Assembly: GCF_002119725.1 (NCBI RefSeq)
Contig: NZ_CP021109.1
Location: forward strand, 2,604,001 to 2,668,000
Length of the DNA stretch: 64,000 bases
Direction: 5' to 3'
DNA from: Bordetella genomosp. 9
Lineage (GTDB): Bacteria > Pseudomonadota > Gammaproteobacteria > Burkholderiales > Burkholderiaceae_B
Part shown: one piece after another, positions 8,522-16,810 of the stretch
How the letters are laid out: each line of letters starts with the position of its first letter
Numbering within the stretch: the stretch's first letter is position 1
Program-made: the position numbers and the translations under genes
The notes under the pieces: model-generated
Told to the model about the DNA's origin: nothing
Databases searched by the model: none
Seen by the model: the letters and a program-made list of their open reading frames with translations, nothing else

Positions 8522-10798
8522 TCACCGCGGCTTGCCGGGCGTCCCTGCATCGGCGCCGCGGCGATCTGCCGCCCCTTTGATGACGGCATCCCTGTCCTCA
8601 TCGAGACGGCCATCGATATGGCCATCGATTTCGCGATCGATCTGCGCGATGGTGTCGCCGAACCGGTCCAGGAAGGACTGCACCCTGGATAGTTGTTCCG
8701 GTCCCGGAGACGCGCGCAATGCGGCTTCCAGGTCCTCTCCCTGCTCAATCAGGGGCCACCGGCCCAGCATGCTCATGGCGCCCAGCACGCGATGCAGCCA
8801 TTGCGCCAGACGGCCGCAGAACGGTTCGCACAGATCCGCACGCGCCGCGGCCAGGTCGGCTTGCAGCGCCTGAACGGCGGCCGATAGAAACTGCCGCAGT
8901 GCCGCATCGTCCGCAAACTGCGCGCGCAGCGCCGGCCAATCAAGGCCCGGCGGCGCCGTCCCGTGTCCCGCTTCGACGTCGCGGCCGCGGGGCAGCTCGG
9001 GCCGGGGCACGGATGCGACATGCGCAAGGGCGCCTGCAGAAGGCGGCGCCGGCGCGGGTACCGCCAGGCTGCGCTCCAGGACATCGCGCAAGGCATCCAG
9101 ATCGACCGGCTTGGCGATGCGCGCATCGACGTGTGGTCCCACCGGCTCGGCGGGATCGACGGACGCGGTCACCACGACGATGGGCATGCGGGCCTGCGCC
9201 GCCACGCCTCGGCGGCGCTCCTCGTCGCGCCACGCCTTCGCCAGATCCGAACCGCTCATGGCCGGCATCTGGCAGTCGGTGAGCAGCATGGCGTACGGCC
9301 TGGCGCGCAAGGCGGCCAGCGCGGCCGCGCCATCCGCGCAGACATCGCAGGCGTAACCCAGCGCCGCCAGCTGCCGGCGCAGCAATTCGCGATTGATATC
9401 GTGATCGTCGACCACGAGCAGACGGACGTTGGCGGGCGCCTGGGGCGCCGCCATGCCTTGCAGCTGCCCCGCTTGCAATGTCCCGCCCGGGATGGGCGCG
9501 GCGCCGGCCCAATCGCCATGCGCGGACCCGGTCACGGGCGCCGGGCCGGCCGGTGCACCGGGCACCCCCGGTGCGCGCGGCCGGTGCACGGGAAAGCGGC
9601 AGCAAAACTCCGCGCGCGTGCCCAGGCCCGGCACGCTTTGCAGGGTCAGTTTTCCGCCCATCAGCGACGCCAGCCTGCTCGATACCGACAGCCCCAGGCC
9701 CGTTCCGCCATAGCGGCGCGCGGTAGCGCTGTCGGCCTGGCGGAATGGCGCCATCACTTCGGCGAGCTTGTCGGCGGCGATGCCAATGCCCGTATCGGTG
9801 ACCACGAATCGCAATTGCTGGTGACCGCCCTCTTCCGCATCCAGGTGCAGCGTCAAGCGCACCTCGCCTTGCGCGGTGAACTTGGCCGCGTTGCTGATCA
9901 GGTTGGTCAGGATCTGACGGATGCGCAAGGGGTCGCCCAGCACCTCCTCGCACACGGCGTCTTCCACTTCGCAGGCCGTCTTCACGCCGCGGCGCCGCGC
10001 CGGCTCGCCCATCACCATCACGACGCTGTGCGCCAGCCCGCGCAGGTCCACGGGAATGCGCTCCAGGCTCATGCGGTTCGCTTCCGCCTTGGAAAAATCC
10101 ATCACCTGGTCCAGGATGTGCAACAGCGCGTTGGCCGCGGTATCCGCGGCAAGCAGCATCTGGCGCTGCTCGTCTCCCATGCAACCGCGCTTGAGCAAAT
10201 CCAGCATCCCGACGATGCCGGTCAGCGGCGTCCGTATCTCATGGCTCATGGTGGCGAAGAACATGGCTTTCGCCAACGCGGCGCTGTCGGCCAGGTCGCG
10301 AGCCTCTTCCAGCCTTGCCTCGGCGGCGCGGCGGCGCACGACCTCCCGGCGCAACTGCACGTAGCCGAACGATACCCCTATCGCAATGGCCAGGGGCAGC
10401 AGCATCGCAGGCAAGATCTGGCGCCAGAAAACGCCTGCCGGAACGGCCAAGTCCCAATCCCGGGCGCCGTCGACGGCCGACGCGTCGGCCGCGGATTTGC
10501 GCTGCGCCGGCGCCTGGGCGGTGCCGGCCGATGTACGCACGGCGCCGGCCTGGTGCGATGCATCCGGGCGGGATGGAAAAGCGGCTGCGGCGCCCGATGC
10601 CGCCGCAGCCGTCACGCTGGCTTCGGGTGGCACGGATCCCGCATGGTCGCCCCGCAGCGCCGCCGTCAGAACGGCGGCGATCATGAACATCGCCATGGCG
10701 CCAGCCGCGGCAGCCGGGCTGCGCAGCGCGCGGCTCCAGCGGCCGCCGGCATCGGCGCCGGCGGGGCCGTTCGCCGGCGGCCGGGTCTTCGCTAGCAT
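8522..10798 (-). CDS. Hybrid sensor histidine kinase (HisKA-HATPase-REC-Hpt)
   Basis: A 758-residue membrane hybrid kinase. Two hydrophobic segments (about 29-48 and 128-148) bracket an Ala-rich, low-complexity periplasmic stretch with no recognised sensor fold. HisKA carries His186 (TMSHEIRTPLTG). The ATPase domain has NLISNAAKF, DTGIGI and GGTGLGLSVS. A receiver has Asp508 (LTDCQMPAMSG), and a C-terminal Hpt domain has His669 (LHRVLGAMSMLG). ATG 10798 overlaps the stop of the upstream ABC gene by 7 bp, implying translational coupling. A much longer open frame upstream runs through the ABC gene and is not used. No response-regulator gene lies nearby. Confidence 0.88.
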   Translation of the reverse strand: MLAKTRPPANGPAGADAGGRWSRALRSPAAAAGAMAMFMIAAVLTAALRGDHAGSVPPEASVTAAAASGAAAAFPSRPDASHQAGAVRTSAGTAQAPAQRKSAADASAVDGARDWDLAVPAGVFWRQILPAMLLPLAIAIGVSFGYVQLRREVVRRRAAEARLEEARDLADSAALAKAMFFATMSHEIRTPLTGIVGMLDLLKRGCMGDEQRQMLLAADTAANALLHILDQVMDFSKAEANRMSLERIPVDLRGLAHSVVMVMGEPARRRGVKTACEVEDAVCEEVLGDPLRIRQILTNLISNAAKFTAQGEVRLTLHLDAEEGGHQQLRFVVTDTGIGIAADKLAEVMAPFRQADSATARRYGGTGLGLSVSSRLASLMGGKLTLQSVPGLGTRAEFCCRFPVHRPRAPGVPGAPAGPAPVTGSAHGDWAGAAPIPGGTLQAGQLQGMAAPQAPANVRLLVVDDHDINRELLRRQLAALGYACDVCADGAAALAALRARPYAMLLTDCQMPAMSGSDLAKAWRDEERRRGVAAQARMPIVVVTASVDPAEPVGPHVDARIAKPVDLDALRDVLERSLAVPAPAPPSAGALAHVASVPRPELPRGRDVEAGHGTAPPGLDWPALRAQFADDAALRQFLSAAVQALQADLAAARADLCEPFCGRLAQWLHRVLGAMSMLGRWPLIEQGEDLEAALRASPGPEQLSRVQSFLDRFGDTIAQIDREIDGHIDGRLDEDRDAVIKGAADRRGADAGTPGKPR

Positions 10799-12660
10799 GC
10801 CTGCGCTACCGCCAGCGCGGGCGCATGCGTCTCGTCCCGCGGGCCGACATACAGTTCGTGCGTATGAAAGCGCGCCAGCGCGTCCCGATGCGCCACGCTG
10901 ATCAACGTCGTGGCCGGCAATCGCGCGAGCAGCGTTTCGTACAGGCGGCGTTCGGTGTCGGCGTCCAGCGAAGATGTCGCTTCGTCCATGAACAGATAAT
11001 CCGGCCGCAGCAGAAATGCGCGCGCGAAGGACAGGCGCTGCTTTTCGCCGGGCGACAGCCGGCGCGCCCAGGCATCGGCGTCGTGCAGCCGTTCCGCGTA
11101 AACATCCAGCCGGCACAGGCGCAGCGCCTCGGCGCATTCGGCATCGCTGTAAGCGGTGGGGTCGCCGGGATAGCACACGGCGGCTTTCAATGACCCGTCC
11201 GGCACATAGGCAATCTGCGGCAGGAACAAGGCGACACGGTGCGGGGAAGCCGCATCGCCGTTGGCGTTGGCGTCGGCCTTGGCGTTGGCGTTGGCGTTGG
11301 CGTTGGCGTTGGCGTTGGCGTTGGCGTACACCTCTGGCGGCAGGATCAGCGTGCCGCTTGCATGCGGCCAGAGCCCTGCCAGCGTGCGCAGCAAGGTGCT
11401 CTTGCCGGCGCCGGAGGGACCGCGTATCAGCCATCTTTCACCGGCGCGCATGTGGAAGTCCGCGGGCACCGGCAGCGGTCTGCCGTCCGGCCGGTAGATG
11501 CGCAGGCTGCGCGCGGTGATTCCGGCGCCCGGCTCGCGCGTCAGACGATCCGGATCGCCCTCTCCCATGCGCTTGCTGAACTCGCGCAGGCGGTTGATCG
11601 TGGCGCGCCAGTCCGTCAACGTGGCGTAGCTGTTGATGAACCACGAGAATGCATTGCTGACCTGACCGAAGGCATTGTTCAGCTGCATGAGCACGCCCAG
11701 CGTAAAGGCGCCGGAGAAATAGCGCGGCGCCGCCGCGACCAGTGGAAAGATGATGGCGATCTGCCCATATATCGAACTGGCGAACACCAGGCGCTTGGTG
11801 TAGCGCATCACCTCGCGCCAGTTCTCGCGCACCGCGCCGAACACCGCGCGGGCGCGCCGTCCTTCCTGCGCGCCTCCGTCGTAGAACGCGATCTGTTCGG
11901 CGCTTTCGCGCACGCGAACGAGAAGCACGCGGAAATCGGCCTCCACCTTCTGCTGGCGGTAACCGACATCCACCAGCCGGCGGCTGAACCTATGTATCAC
12001 CAAGGACCCGAGCACAGCGTACAGGGCGGCGGCCCAGACCATATAGCCCGGTATGCGAACCGGATGGCCCAGCACCGCGAAACCGATCGCCCCGGAAAGC
12101 ACCCACAGTATCGTGACGAAAAAGCAAAGGGTCACGACGTTGGACACCAGGTCCGCCGTAAGCGCCAGGGTGCTGCTGGCCATGCTGCGCAGATCTTCGG
12201 CGATGCGCTGGTCGGGGTTGTCGACGACGCGGTCGCGTTCCAGCCGGTAGTACGAACGGCTGCGCAGCCATTGCGTCAGATACACGTCCGTCAGCCATTG
12301 ACGCCAGCGGAACTCGAGCATCTGACGGAAATAGATCTGTGCGGTGCTCATGGCGATGAAAAGAAAGGCCAGGACCGAGAAGACCAGGACCAGATGGGTG
12401 AACGCGGGAAAATCGCGCTTGTCGAGCGCATCGTAGAACCCGGCGTTCCAGGCGTTGAGACGGACGTTCACCACCACAATGCCGATGTTCAACGCCAGGA
12501 CCATGGCCAGCAGCGCTCTGGCCTTGTGGCGGTCTTCGGACACCCAATACGGCTTGATCAATTGCCACGCCGAGGGCGTGCGGCCGCCGGTATCGGGAAA
12601 CCAGCCTTTGTTTTCCGGCAGGACGCGGCTGCCCTGCGCTTTGTCGTCAGCTGAAACCAT
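10792..12660 (-). CDS. ABC transporter, fused permease/ATPase (SbmA/YddA-like)
   Basis: A 622-residue half-transporter of the SbmA/BacA-like ABC_membrane_2 class (YddA group). A membrane domain spans about residues 25-350 (with FYDALDKRDF and the LEFRWRQWLTDVYL helix), followed by an ATPase domain. Walker A is G414-T421 (GPSGAGKST), the signature is LSPGEKQRLSFARA, and Walker B is YLFMDEATSSLD. Between Walker A and the Q-loop (FLPQ) an Asn-Ala dipeptide repeat is inserted (about residues 446-467), coded by a hexanucleotide repeat. It overlaps the start of the hybrid kinase gene. The substrate is unknown; relatives move peptides or vitamins. Confidence 0.87.
   Translation of the reverse strand: MVSADDKAQGSRVLPENKGWFPDTGGRTPSAWQLIKPYWVSEDRHKARALLAMVLALNIGIVVVNVRLNAWNAGFYDALDKRDFPAFTHLVLVFSVLAFLFIAMSTAQIYFRQMLEFRWRQWLTDVYLTQWLRSRSYYRLERDRVVDNPDQRIAEDLRSMASSTLALTADLVSNVVTLCFFVTILWVLSGAIGFAVLGHPVRIPGYMVWAAALYAVLGSLVIHRFSRRLVDVGYRQQKVEADFRVLLVRVRESAEQIAFYDGGAQEGRRARAVFGAVRENWREVMRYTKRLVFASSIYGQIAIIFPLVAAAPRYFSGAFTLGVLMQLNNAFGQVSNAFSWFINSYATLTDWRATINRLREFSKRMGEGDPDRLTREPGAGITARSLRIYRPDGRPLPVPADFHMRAGERWLIRGPSGAGKSTLLRTLAGLWPHASGTLILPPEVYANANANANANANANAKADANANGDAASPHRVALFLPQIAYVPDGSLKAAVCYPGDPTAYSDAECAEALRLCRLDVYAERLHDADAWARRLSPGEKQRLSFARAFLLRPDYLFMDEATSSLDADTERRLYETLLARLPATTLISVAHRDALARFHTHELYVGPRDETHAPALAVAQAC
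11261..11326 (-). repeat. Hexanucleotide tandem repeat inside the ABC ATPase domain
   Basis: On the plus strand the unit TTGGCG occurs eight times perfectly (11279-11326), preceded by one imperfect unit (11273-11278) and two more perfect units (11261-11272). Read on the coding strand it gives alternating Asn-Ala. A unit of six keeps frame, so slippage would lengthen or shorten the protein loop rather than switch the gene off. Confidence 0.95.
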
Positions 12661-12771
12661 GGTTCATCGGGCTCGTGTTGGGATGTCTTTTCTGACAAGC
12701 GGGGGGCCCAAAGGTTTCAACGGCGCCTGTGCCTCATGCCGCAGCGATGGCATGCGCGGCGGCTCGCCGCA

Positions 12772-13557
12772 TCAAGGCGCGGACGCGCCGGCGTCGTTCA
12801 GCGGAATCTCAGGTTTGCTGGCGGAGCGGGTTCCGGGATGGGGATGCGTGCTGGCGGCATGATAGGTGTGGACCACCGAAAGCTTTACGCGATCGCTCTG
12901 ATTGCGGCCGGCAGCATGCAGCGTGCGGCAGTGAAAAAACAAAACATCGCCCGGCTCGAGCCTCGGGCAGACCGCCGTTCCGATGAGCGCCGCATTTTCG
13001 GGCAAGTCCTCCCGCAGAAACTGGGCTGCGTCGAAGCGATGCGCGGGCAGTTCCATGACGTGCGATCCCGGCACCAGCCACAGTCCGCCGTTGTCCGACG
13101 TTTCCTCGCCCAGCGCCAGCCATGTCGACACCAGGTCTTCGCGTTCGAAGGACCAATAGCGGATGTCGCGGTGCCAGCCGGTCAGGCTTCCGAAGCGCGG
13201 ATGCTTCGTCATGACGCAGTTGTGATGCGCGCGCGACAGGACGGCCGATTCGCCGAAATACGCCCGCATGATCGCCGCCACGGCCGGCGACGTGGCCCAT
13301 TCGGCAAAAAGCGGATGACGCGCATAGGCGTCCAGCAGGCGCCGCACCGTGGCGCCGCCCTCTGCCTGACGGGACGCCGGAGCCCCGGGATACGCCAGGT
13401 CGGCTTCGTACTCCACGGGCGCCCGCGCTTCGGCAAGCTGTTCCAGCGCCACGGCGCGCAGCGCTTCGCATCGGCCCGCAGGGGCAAAGGAACGGGCAAC
13501 GACAAAGCCCTGCTGTTTCAAGGTATCGAGCTGGGCGGGAGTCAAAGACGAAGACAT
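12772..13557 (-). CDS. Phytanoyl-CoA dioxygenase (PhyH) family protein
   Basis: A 261-residue non-haem Fe(II)/2-oxoglutarate oxygenase of the PhyH family. The facial triad is visible as His and Asp in GWHRDIRYW and the distal His in HCRTLHAAGR, with a downstream Arg (R in SDRVKLSVV) placed to bind 2-oxoglutarate. The length fits the family. ATG 13557 was chosen over GTG 13572 because a GGA ribosome site precedes it. It lies 111 bp upstream of the ABC gene on the same strand. The hydroxylated substrate is unknown. Confidence 0.85.
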   Translation of the reverse strand: MSSSLTPAQLDTLKQQGFVVARSFAPAGRCEALRAVALEQLAEARAPVEYEADLAYPGAPASRQAEGGATVRRLLDAYARHPLFAEWATSPAVAAIMRAYFGESAVLSRAHHNCVMTKHPRFGSLTGWHRDIRYWSFEREDLVSTWLALGEETSDNGGLWLVPGSHVMELPAHRFDAAQFLREDLPENAALIGTAVCPRLEPGDVLFFHCRTLHAAGRNQSDRVKLSVVHTYHAASTHPHPGTRSASKPEIPLNDAGASAP

Positions 13558-13626
13558 CGACGGTTCATCCACGGAATGCCGCGGGAATCGCGGAACCGAT
13601 GCGCCGCGACCTGCGACCGGAGGATT

Positions 13627-14160
13627 TTACGTGGAACCGTTCAACGCCACCAAGCCGATGAGACCGCCCCCCAGCAACAGCCACAAGGGATGCAAACGGC
13701 TGCGCCAGCCCAGGACCGCGACCGCGGCGGCGATGCCGCCCAGCAGCCAGCCGTCCACCGAGGCCGCCGTGATCAGGGCGGCGCTGGCGCCAACCAGGCC
13801 CACCGTGACCGGGAAGATGCCCTGCTGCGCCACGGCCCGCCATGGCTTGTCCTTGAAACGGTCCCACAACCGCAACACCAGGATGGTGACCAGGGACGAG
13901 GGCCCGAACTTCGCGAAACTGCTCACCAGCATGCCGGGCCACCCCGCAATGTGCCAGCCGACCAGCGGCACGATCATCAGGTTGGGGCCGGGCGCGGCCT
14001 GCGCCAGCGCGAACAGCGACGTGAAGTTCTCCGCAGTCATCCAATGATGCACGTCCACCACCTGGCGCTGCATCTCCGGCAGGATGGTGTTGCCGCCGCC
14101 GAATGCGAGCAGCGACAGCTCGGTGAACAGGACGGTGAGTTGAATCAGCACCTCTGTCAT
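13627..14160 (-). CDS. chrA: Chromate transporter, second half (short-chain ChrA)
   Basis: A 177-residue membrane protein with about five hydrophobic segments and the CHR-domain signature (LLAFGGGNTILPEMQRQVVD, then QAAPGPNLM). Short-chain CHR proteins work as a pair of homologous halves that move chromate, probably with opposite topology. Its ATG overlaps the TGA of the first half in ATGA (14157-14160), so the pair is translationally coupled. Membership of the family is firm. That chromate rather than another anion is the substrate here is inferred. Confidence 0.87.
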   Translation of the reverse strand: MTEVLIQLTVLFTELSLLAFGGGNTILPEMQRQVVDVHHWMTAENFTSLFALAQAAPGPNLMIVPLVGWHIAGWPGMLVSSFAKFGPSSLVTILVLRLWDRFKDKPWRAVAQQGIFPVTVGLVGASAALITAASVDGWLLGGIAAAVAVLGWRSRLHPLWLLLGGGLIGLVALNGST

Positions 14161-14735
14161 GACCGCTTCCTCCAGGTGATCAGGATGCTGAGGGGCGTCA
14201 GCGCCAGCATCGTCGGCAGCAGCGGCAGCCGCAGCACCGCAATGGCCAGGAAGCACAGCAAGGCGACGATGAGCCCCCAGCGATTCCTCAACAGGGGCGC
14301 GCCGATTTTCAGCGTGAGGGAAATCAGCAGGCCGGCGGCTGCCGCTGCCAAGCCGGCAAACAAGTGCCGCACATGCGGATCGTGCTGGTAATGGTCGTAG
14401 ACGACGCCAAGCATGATGACGACCAGGGTCGGCACGAGCACGAACCCCAGCAGCGCCGTCACGGCGCCCGTGACGCCGCGAAACCGCATCCCGATGGCGA
14501 CCGACAGATTGATGATGTTGCCGCCTGGCAGGAACTGGCAAAGACCGAGCAGGGTCGTGAACTCCTCGCCGGAGATCCATCGATGCTTCTCGACCATCAT
14601 GCGGCGCGCCAGCGGCAAGGCGCCGCCGAAAGCCGTCATTCCGAGCACGAAAAACCCCGTGAAAAGCTGAGCGAGCGTGGGCGGCTCGGCCAAGGGTTCG
14701 ATGGCGCGTACTGCCTGATCCGGTGCGGGCTTCAT
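14157..14735 (-). CDS. chrA: Chromate transporter, first half (short-chain ChrA)
   Basis: A 192-residue CHR-family membrane protein, upstream partner of the gene at 13627. The CHR motifs are FVLGMTAFGGALPLARRMMV and LCQFLPGGNIINLSVAIG. ATG 14735 (MKPAPDQ) was chosen; longer in-frame starts lack family sequence. The stop overlaps the next start by four bases. Upstream is an AT-rich stretch (about 14808-14840) that probably holds the promoter. Confidence 0.87.
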   Translation of the reverse strand: MKPAPDQAVRAIEPLAEPPTLAQLFTGFFVLGMTAFGGALPLARRMMVEKHRWISGEEFTTLLGLCQFLPGGNIINLSVAIGMRFRGVTGAVTALLGFVLVPTLVVIMLGVVYDHYQHDPHVRHLFAGLAAAAAGLLISLTLKIGAPLLRNRWGLIVALLCFLAIAVLRLPLLPTMLALTPLSILITWRKRS

Positions 14736-14846
14736 GCCGATGCCTTCTGCGGTAAAGGCGCGGCGTGACGGGGCGAGTCCCGGCCGGAGCGGCCGCGCGG
14801 GTTTCAACTCTTATAAATTATATAAGACTTAGGGCGCCAATCAGGC

Positions 14847-14873
14847 AAAAAAAAACCTCCGATCACCGGAGGG
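14847..14873 (-). terminator. Rho-independent terminator of the ligK-like gene
   Basis: The inverted repeat CCTCCG (14856-14861) / CGGAGG (14867-14872) with loop ATCAC is followed, on the minus strand, by nine T residues (the A run 14847-14855 on the plus strand). It sits 65 bp past the stop of the gene at 14938. Confidence 0.85.
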
Positions 14874-14937
14874 TTGGCAGCAAGCGAGGCCGGGGACGTG
14901 CCCCAGCCTGCCGCAATGACACACGGCCCTTCTTCCT

Positions 14938-15630
14938 TCAGGGCAGGTCGGCCTCGCTGTCCACATATACCAGGCCGGCCTCGCGCAACTTATCGCGCAT
15001 GCCATAGATGTCCAGGCCCAGTTCGCCGGCGGCGAGCCGCTTGCGGTTCAGCGCTTCCTTCTGCAGCCGCGCGTCGCAAGCCTGCGCCACGGCGGCCGCG
15101 CGGCGGCGCGGCACGATGACCACGCCGTCATCATCGGCGACCACCACGTCGCCTGCGGAGACCATGGCCCCCGCGCAAACCACCGGCAGGTTCACCGATC
15201 CCGGCGTTGCCTTGATGGTGCCCTTGGCGGATATCGCCTTGGACCACACCGGGAAGCGCATGTCCTTGAGCGCCTGCACGTCGCGGCAGCCGGCGTCGAT
15301 GACCAGCCCCGCAATGCCGCGCGCGCGCATCGACGTGGCGAGCAATTCGCCGAACATGCCGTCCGTGTTCGGAGCGCTGCAGGCCACCACCATGACGTCG
15401 CCCGGCTGGCACAGCTCGATGGCCACGTGCAGCATCCAGTTATCGCCGGGATGCGCCAGCACCGTCACGGCGCTGCCCGCGATCGCGGCGCCCGCGTAGA
15501 CGGGACGCATATAAGGCTGCAGCAGGCCGCTGCGGCCCTGCGCCTCGTGAACGGTGGCCGTGCCGGCGGCGCCCAGGCGGGCGATCAGATCGCGATCGGC
15601 GCGCTCTATGTTGCGCACTGCGTAGGTCAT
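14938..15630 (-). CDS. ligK: RraA-like 4-carboxy-4-hydroxy-2-oxoadipate aldolase/oxaloacetate decarboxylase
   Basis: A 230-residue protein of the RraA/HMG-CHA aldolase fold. It carries GDVMVVACSAPNTDGMFGELL and DAGCRDVQALKDM, where the Gly-Asp-Arg cluster binds the divalent metal and pyruvate. In length and C-terminus (MRDKLREAGLVYVD) it resembles LigK/ProA, the last ring-cleavage enzyme of protocatechuate 4,5-cleavage and gallate pathways, giving pyruvate and oxaloacetate. ATG 15630 follows GGAG. A Bug receptor gene lies directly upstream. Other pathway genes are absent here, so other oxo-acid substrates are possible. Confidence 0.8.
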   Translation of the reverse strand: MTYAVRNIERADRDLIARLGAAGTATVHEAQGRSGLLQPYMRPVYAGAAIAGSAVTVLAHPGDNWMLHVAIELCQPGDVMVVACSAPNTDGMFGELLATSMRARGIAGLVIDAGCRDVQALKDMRFPVWSKAISAKGTIKATPGSVNLPVVCAGAMVSAGDVVVADDDGVVIVPRRRAAAVAQACDARLQKEALNRKRLAAGELGLDIYGMRDKLREAGLVYVDSEADLP

Positions 15631-15650
15631 GACGGGTCTCCAAAATGAAT

Positions 15651-15674
15651 GCGGGCGGCCCCTGCGCCGCCCGC
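15651..15674 (-). terminator. GC-rich intercistronic hairpin between Bug receptor and ligK-like gene
   Basis: A perfect nine-base stem GCGGGCGGC (15651-15659) / GCCGCCCGC (15666-15674) with a six-base loop lies in the 64-bp gap. Only a short T run follows on the minus strand, so it may stabilise or attenuate transcript rather than terminate fully. Confidence 0.5.
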
Positions 15675-15694
15675 CCGTGTCTATCGGCCGCCGA

Positions 15695-16690
15695 CTAGTC
15701 CGCCTTGATATTGGCGTTCTTGATCACTCGCGACCACTTGGCCGTTTCGTCTTGGACGAACTTGGTGAAATCCGCGGTGCTGCCCGGCGTGGCGACCGCG
15801 CCGAGTTCGGACAGGCGGGTCTTGACGTTCTCGTCAGCCAGCGCCTGGTTCAGCGCCTCATTCAGCTTGGCGACCACGTCGTCCGGCGTGCCTTTGGGCG
15901 CGCAGAAACCCCACCATACGGATGCTGCCGCGCCACCCAGCCCAAGCGACGACACGGTCGGCACGTTCGGCAGCATGGCGGCCGGCTTGCTGTCCATGAC
16001 GGCCAGCGGGCGCATCTTGTCCGCCTTGATGTGCGGGATCGCCTCGACAGGATTGATGGACATGAAGTCGATGCGGCCGCCAAGCAGATCCGTGATCGCC
16101 GGCGCACCGCCCTTGTACGGCACGTGCAGGGCGTTGAACTTGCCTTCGTCCTTCAGCAGTTCGCTGGCGAGGTGGCCGGAGCTGCCGTTGCCCGCCGACG
16201 CATAGGTCAGTTTGTCCGGATTGGCCTTGCCGTAGTCGATCAGGTTCTGCAAGGTCTTGAACTGCGAGGACGAGGACACGACCACCACGAGCGGCGCATA
16301 GCCGATGGCGCCGACCGGCAGGAGATCCTTGGAGGGATCGAAGTTCAGCTTCGTGAACAGCGCGCCATTGCTGGCCAGCGAATTGGACGCCGTCAGCAAC
16401 GTGTAGCCGTCTGCGGGGGCGCGCGCCACCAGGTCCATGCCGATGTTGGTCGCGCCGCCGGGACGGTTGTCGACGATAATGCTCTGCTTCAGCGACTCGC
16501 CCATTTTCTGGGCGACCAGCCGCGTCACGATGTCCACCGCGCCACCCGGCGCGTACGGCACCACGATGCGAATCGGTTTGGACGGATAGTCGGACGCCGC
16601 ATGCGCCAGGCCGGGCGCCGCCGTCGCGACCAGGGCCGCGGCCACGCCCAGGCCGCGGATAAGTTTGGAAAGCGCGCTGCAGGCTCGCAT
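15695..16690 (-). CDS. Bug-family (tripartite tricarboxylate) solute-binding protein
   Basis: A 331-residue periplasmic receptor of the Bug/TctC family, very expanded in Bordetella-like genomes. The signal peptide covers about residues 1-31 (cleavage after GLAHA), followed by the family opening YPSKPIRIVVPYAPGG and later NRPGGATNIG. The start at 16690 has a strong GAGGAG ribosome site; an earlier in-frame start at 16714 is less likely. No TctA/TctB membrane genes are adjacent. Position upstream of the ligK-like gene suggests an aromatic or oxo-dicarboxylic acid ligand, which is inference. Confidence 0.92.
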   Translation of the reverse strand: MRACSALSKLIRGLGVAAALVATAAPGLAHAASDYPSKPIRIVVPYAPGGAVDIVTRLVAQKMGESLKQSIIVDNRPGGATNIGMDLVARAPADGYTLLTASNSLASNGALFTKLNFDPSKDLLPVGAIGYAPLVVVVSSSSQFKTLQNLIDYGKANPDKLTYASAGNGSSGHLASELLKDEGKFNALHVPYKGGAPAITDLLGGRIDFMSINPVEAIPHIKADKMRPLAVMDSKPAAMLPNVPTVSSLGLGGAAASVWWGFCAPKGTPDDVVAKLNEALNQALADENVKTRLSELGAVATPGSTADFTKFVQDETAKWSRVIKNANIKAD

Positions 16691-16810
16691 GCGTTTGCTC
16701 CTCTCAAGTATCAAAAAAACGCTTTTCTTTACGATCCCTATAATGGTTTACCCTCATTCATATCGTCCAATACTTTTTCCGTTGGGCATTGATATTTTTT
16801 CCAAATAACC

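Noticed and set aside
8963..10795. A 610-residue plus-strand open frame over the hybrid kinase
   Set aside because: The minus strand carries intact HisKA, ATPase, receiver and Hpt motifs.
10799..11434. N-terminal extension of the hybrid kinase with an Arg-Gln repeat
   Set aside because: It overlaps the ABC ATPase domain in another frame; the Arg-Gln run is the hexanucleotide repeat read out of frame.
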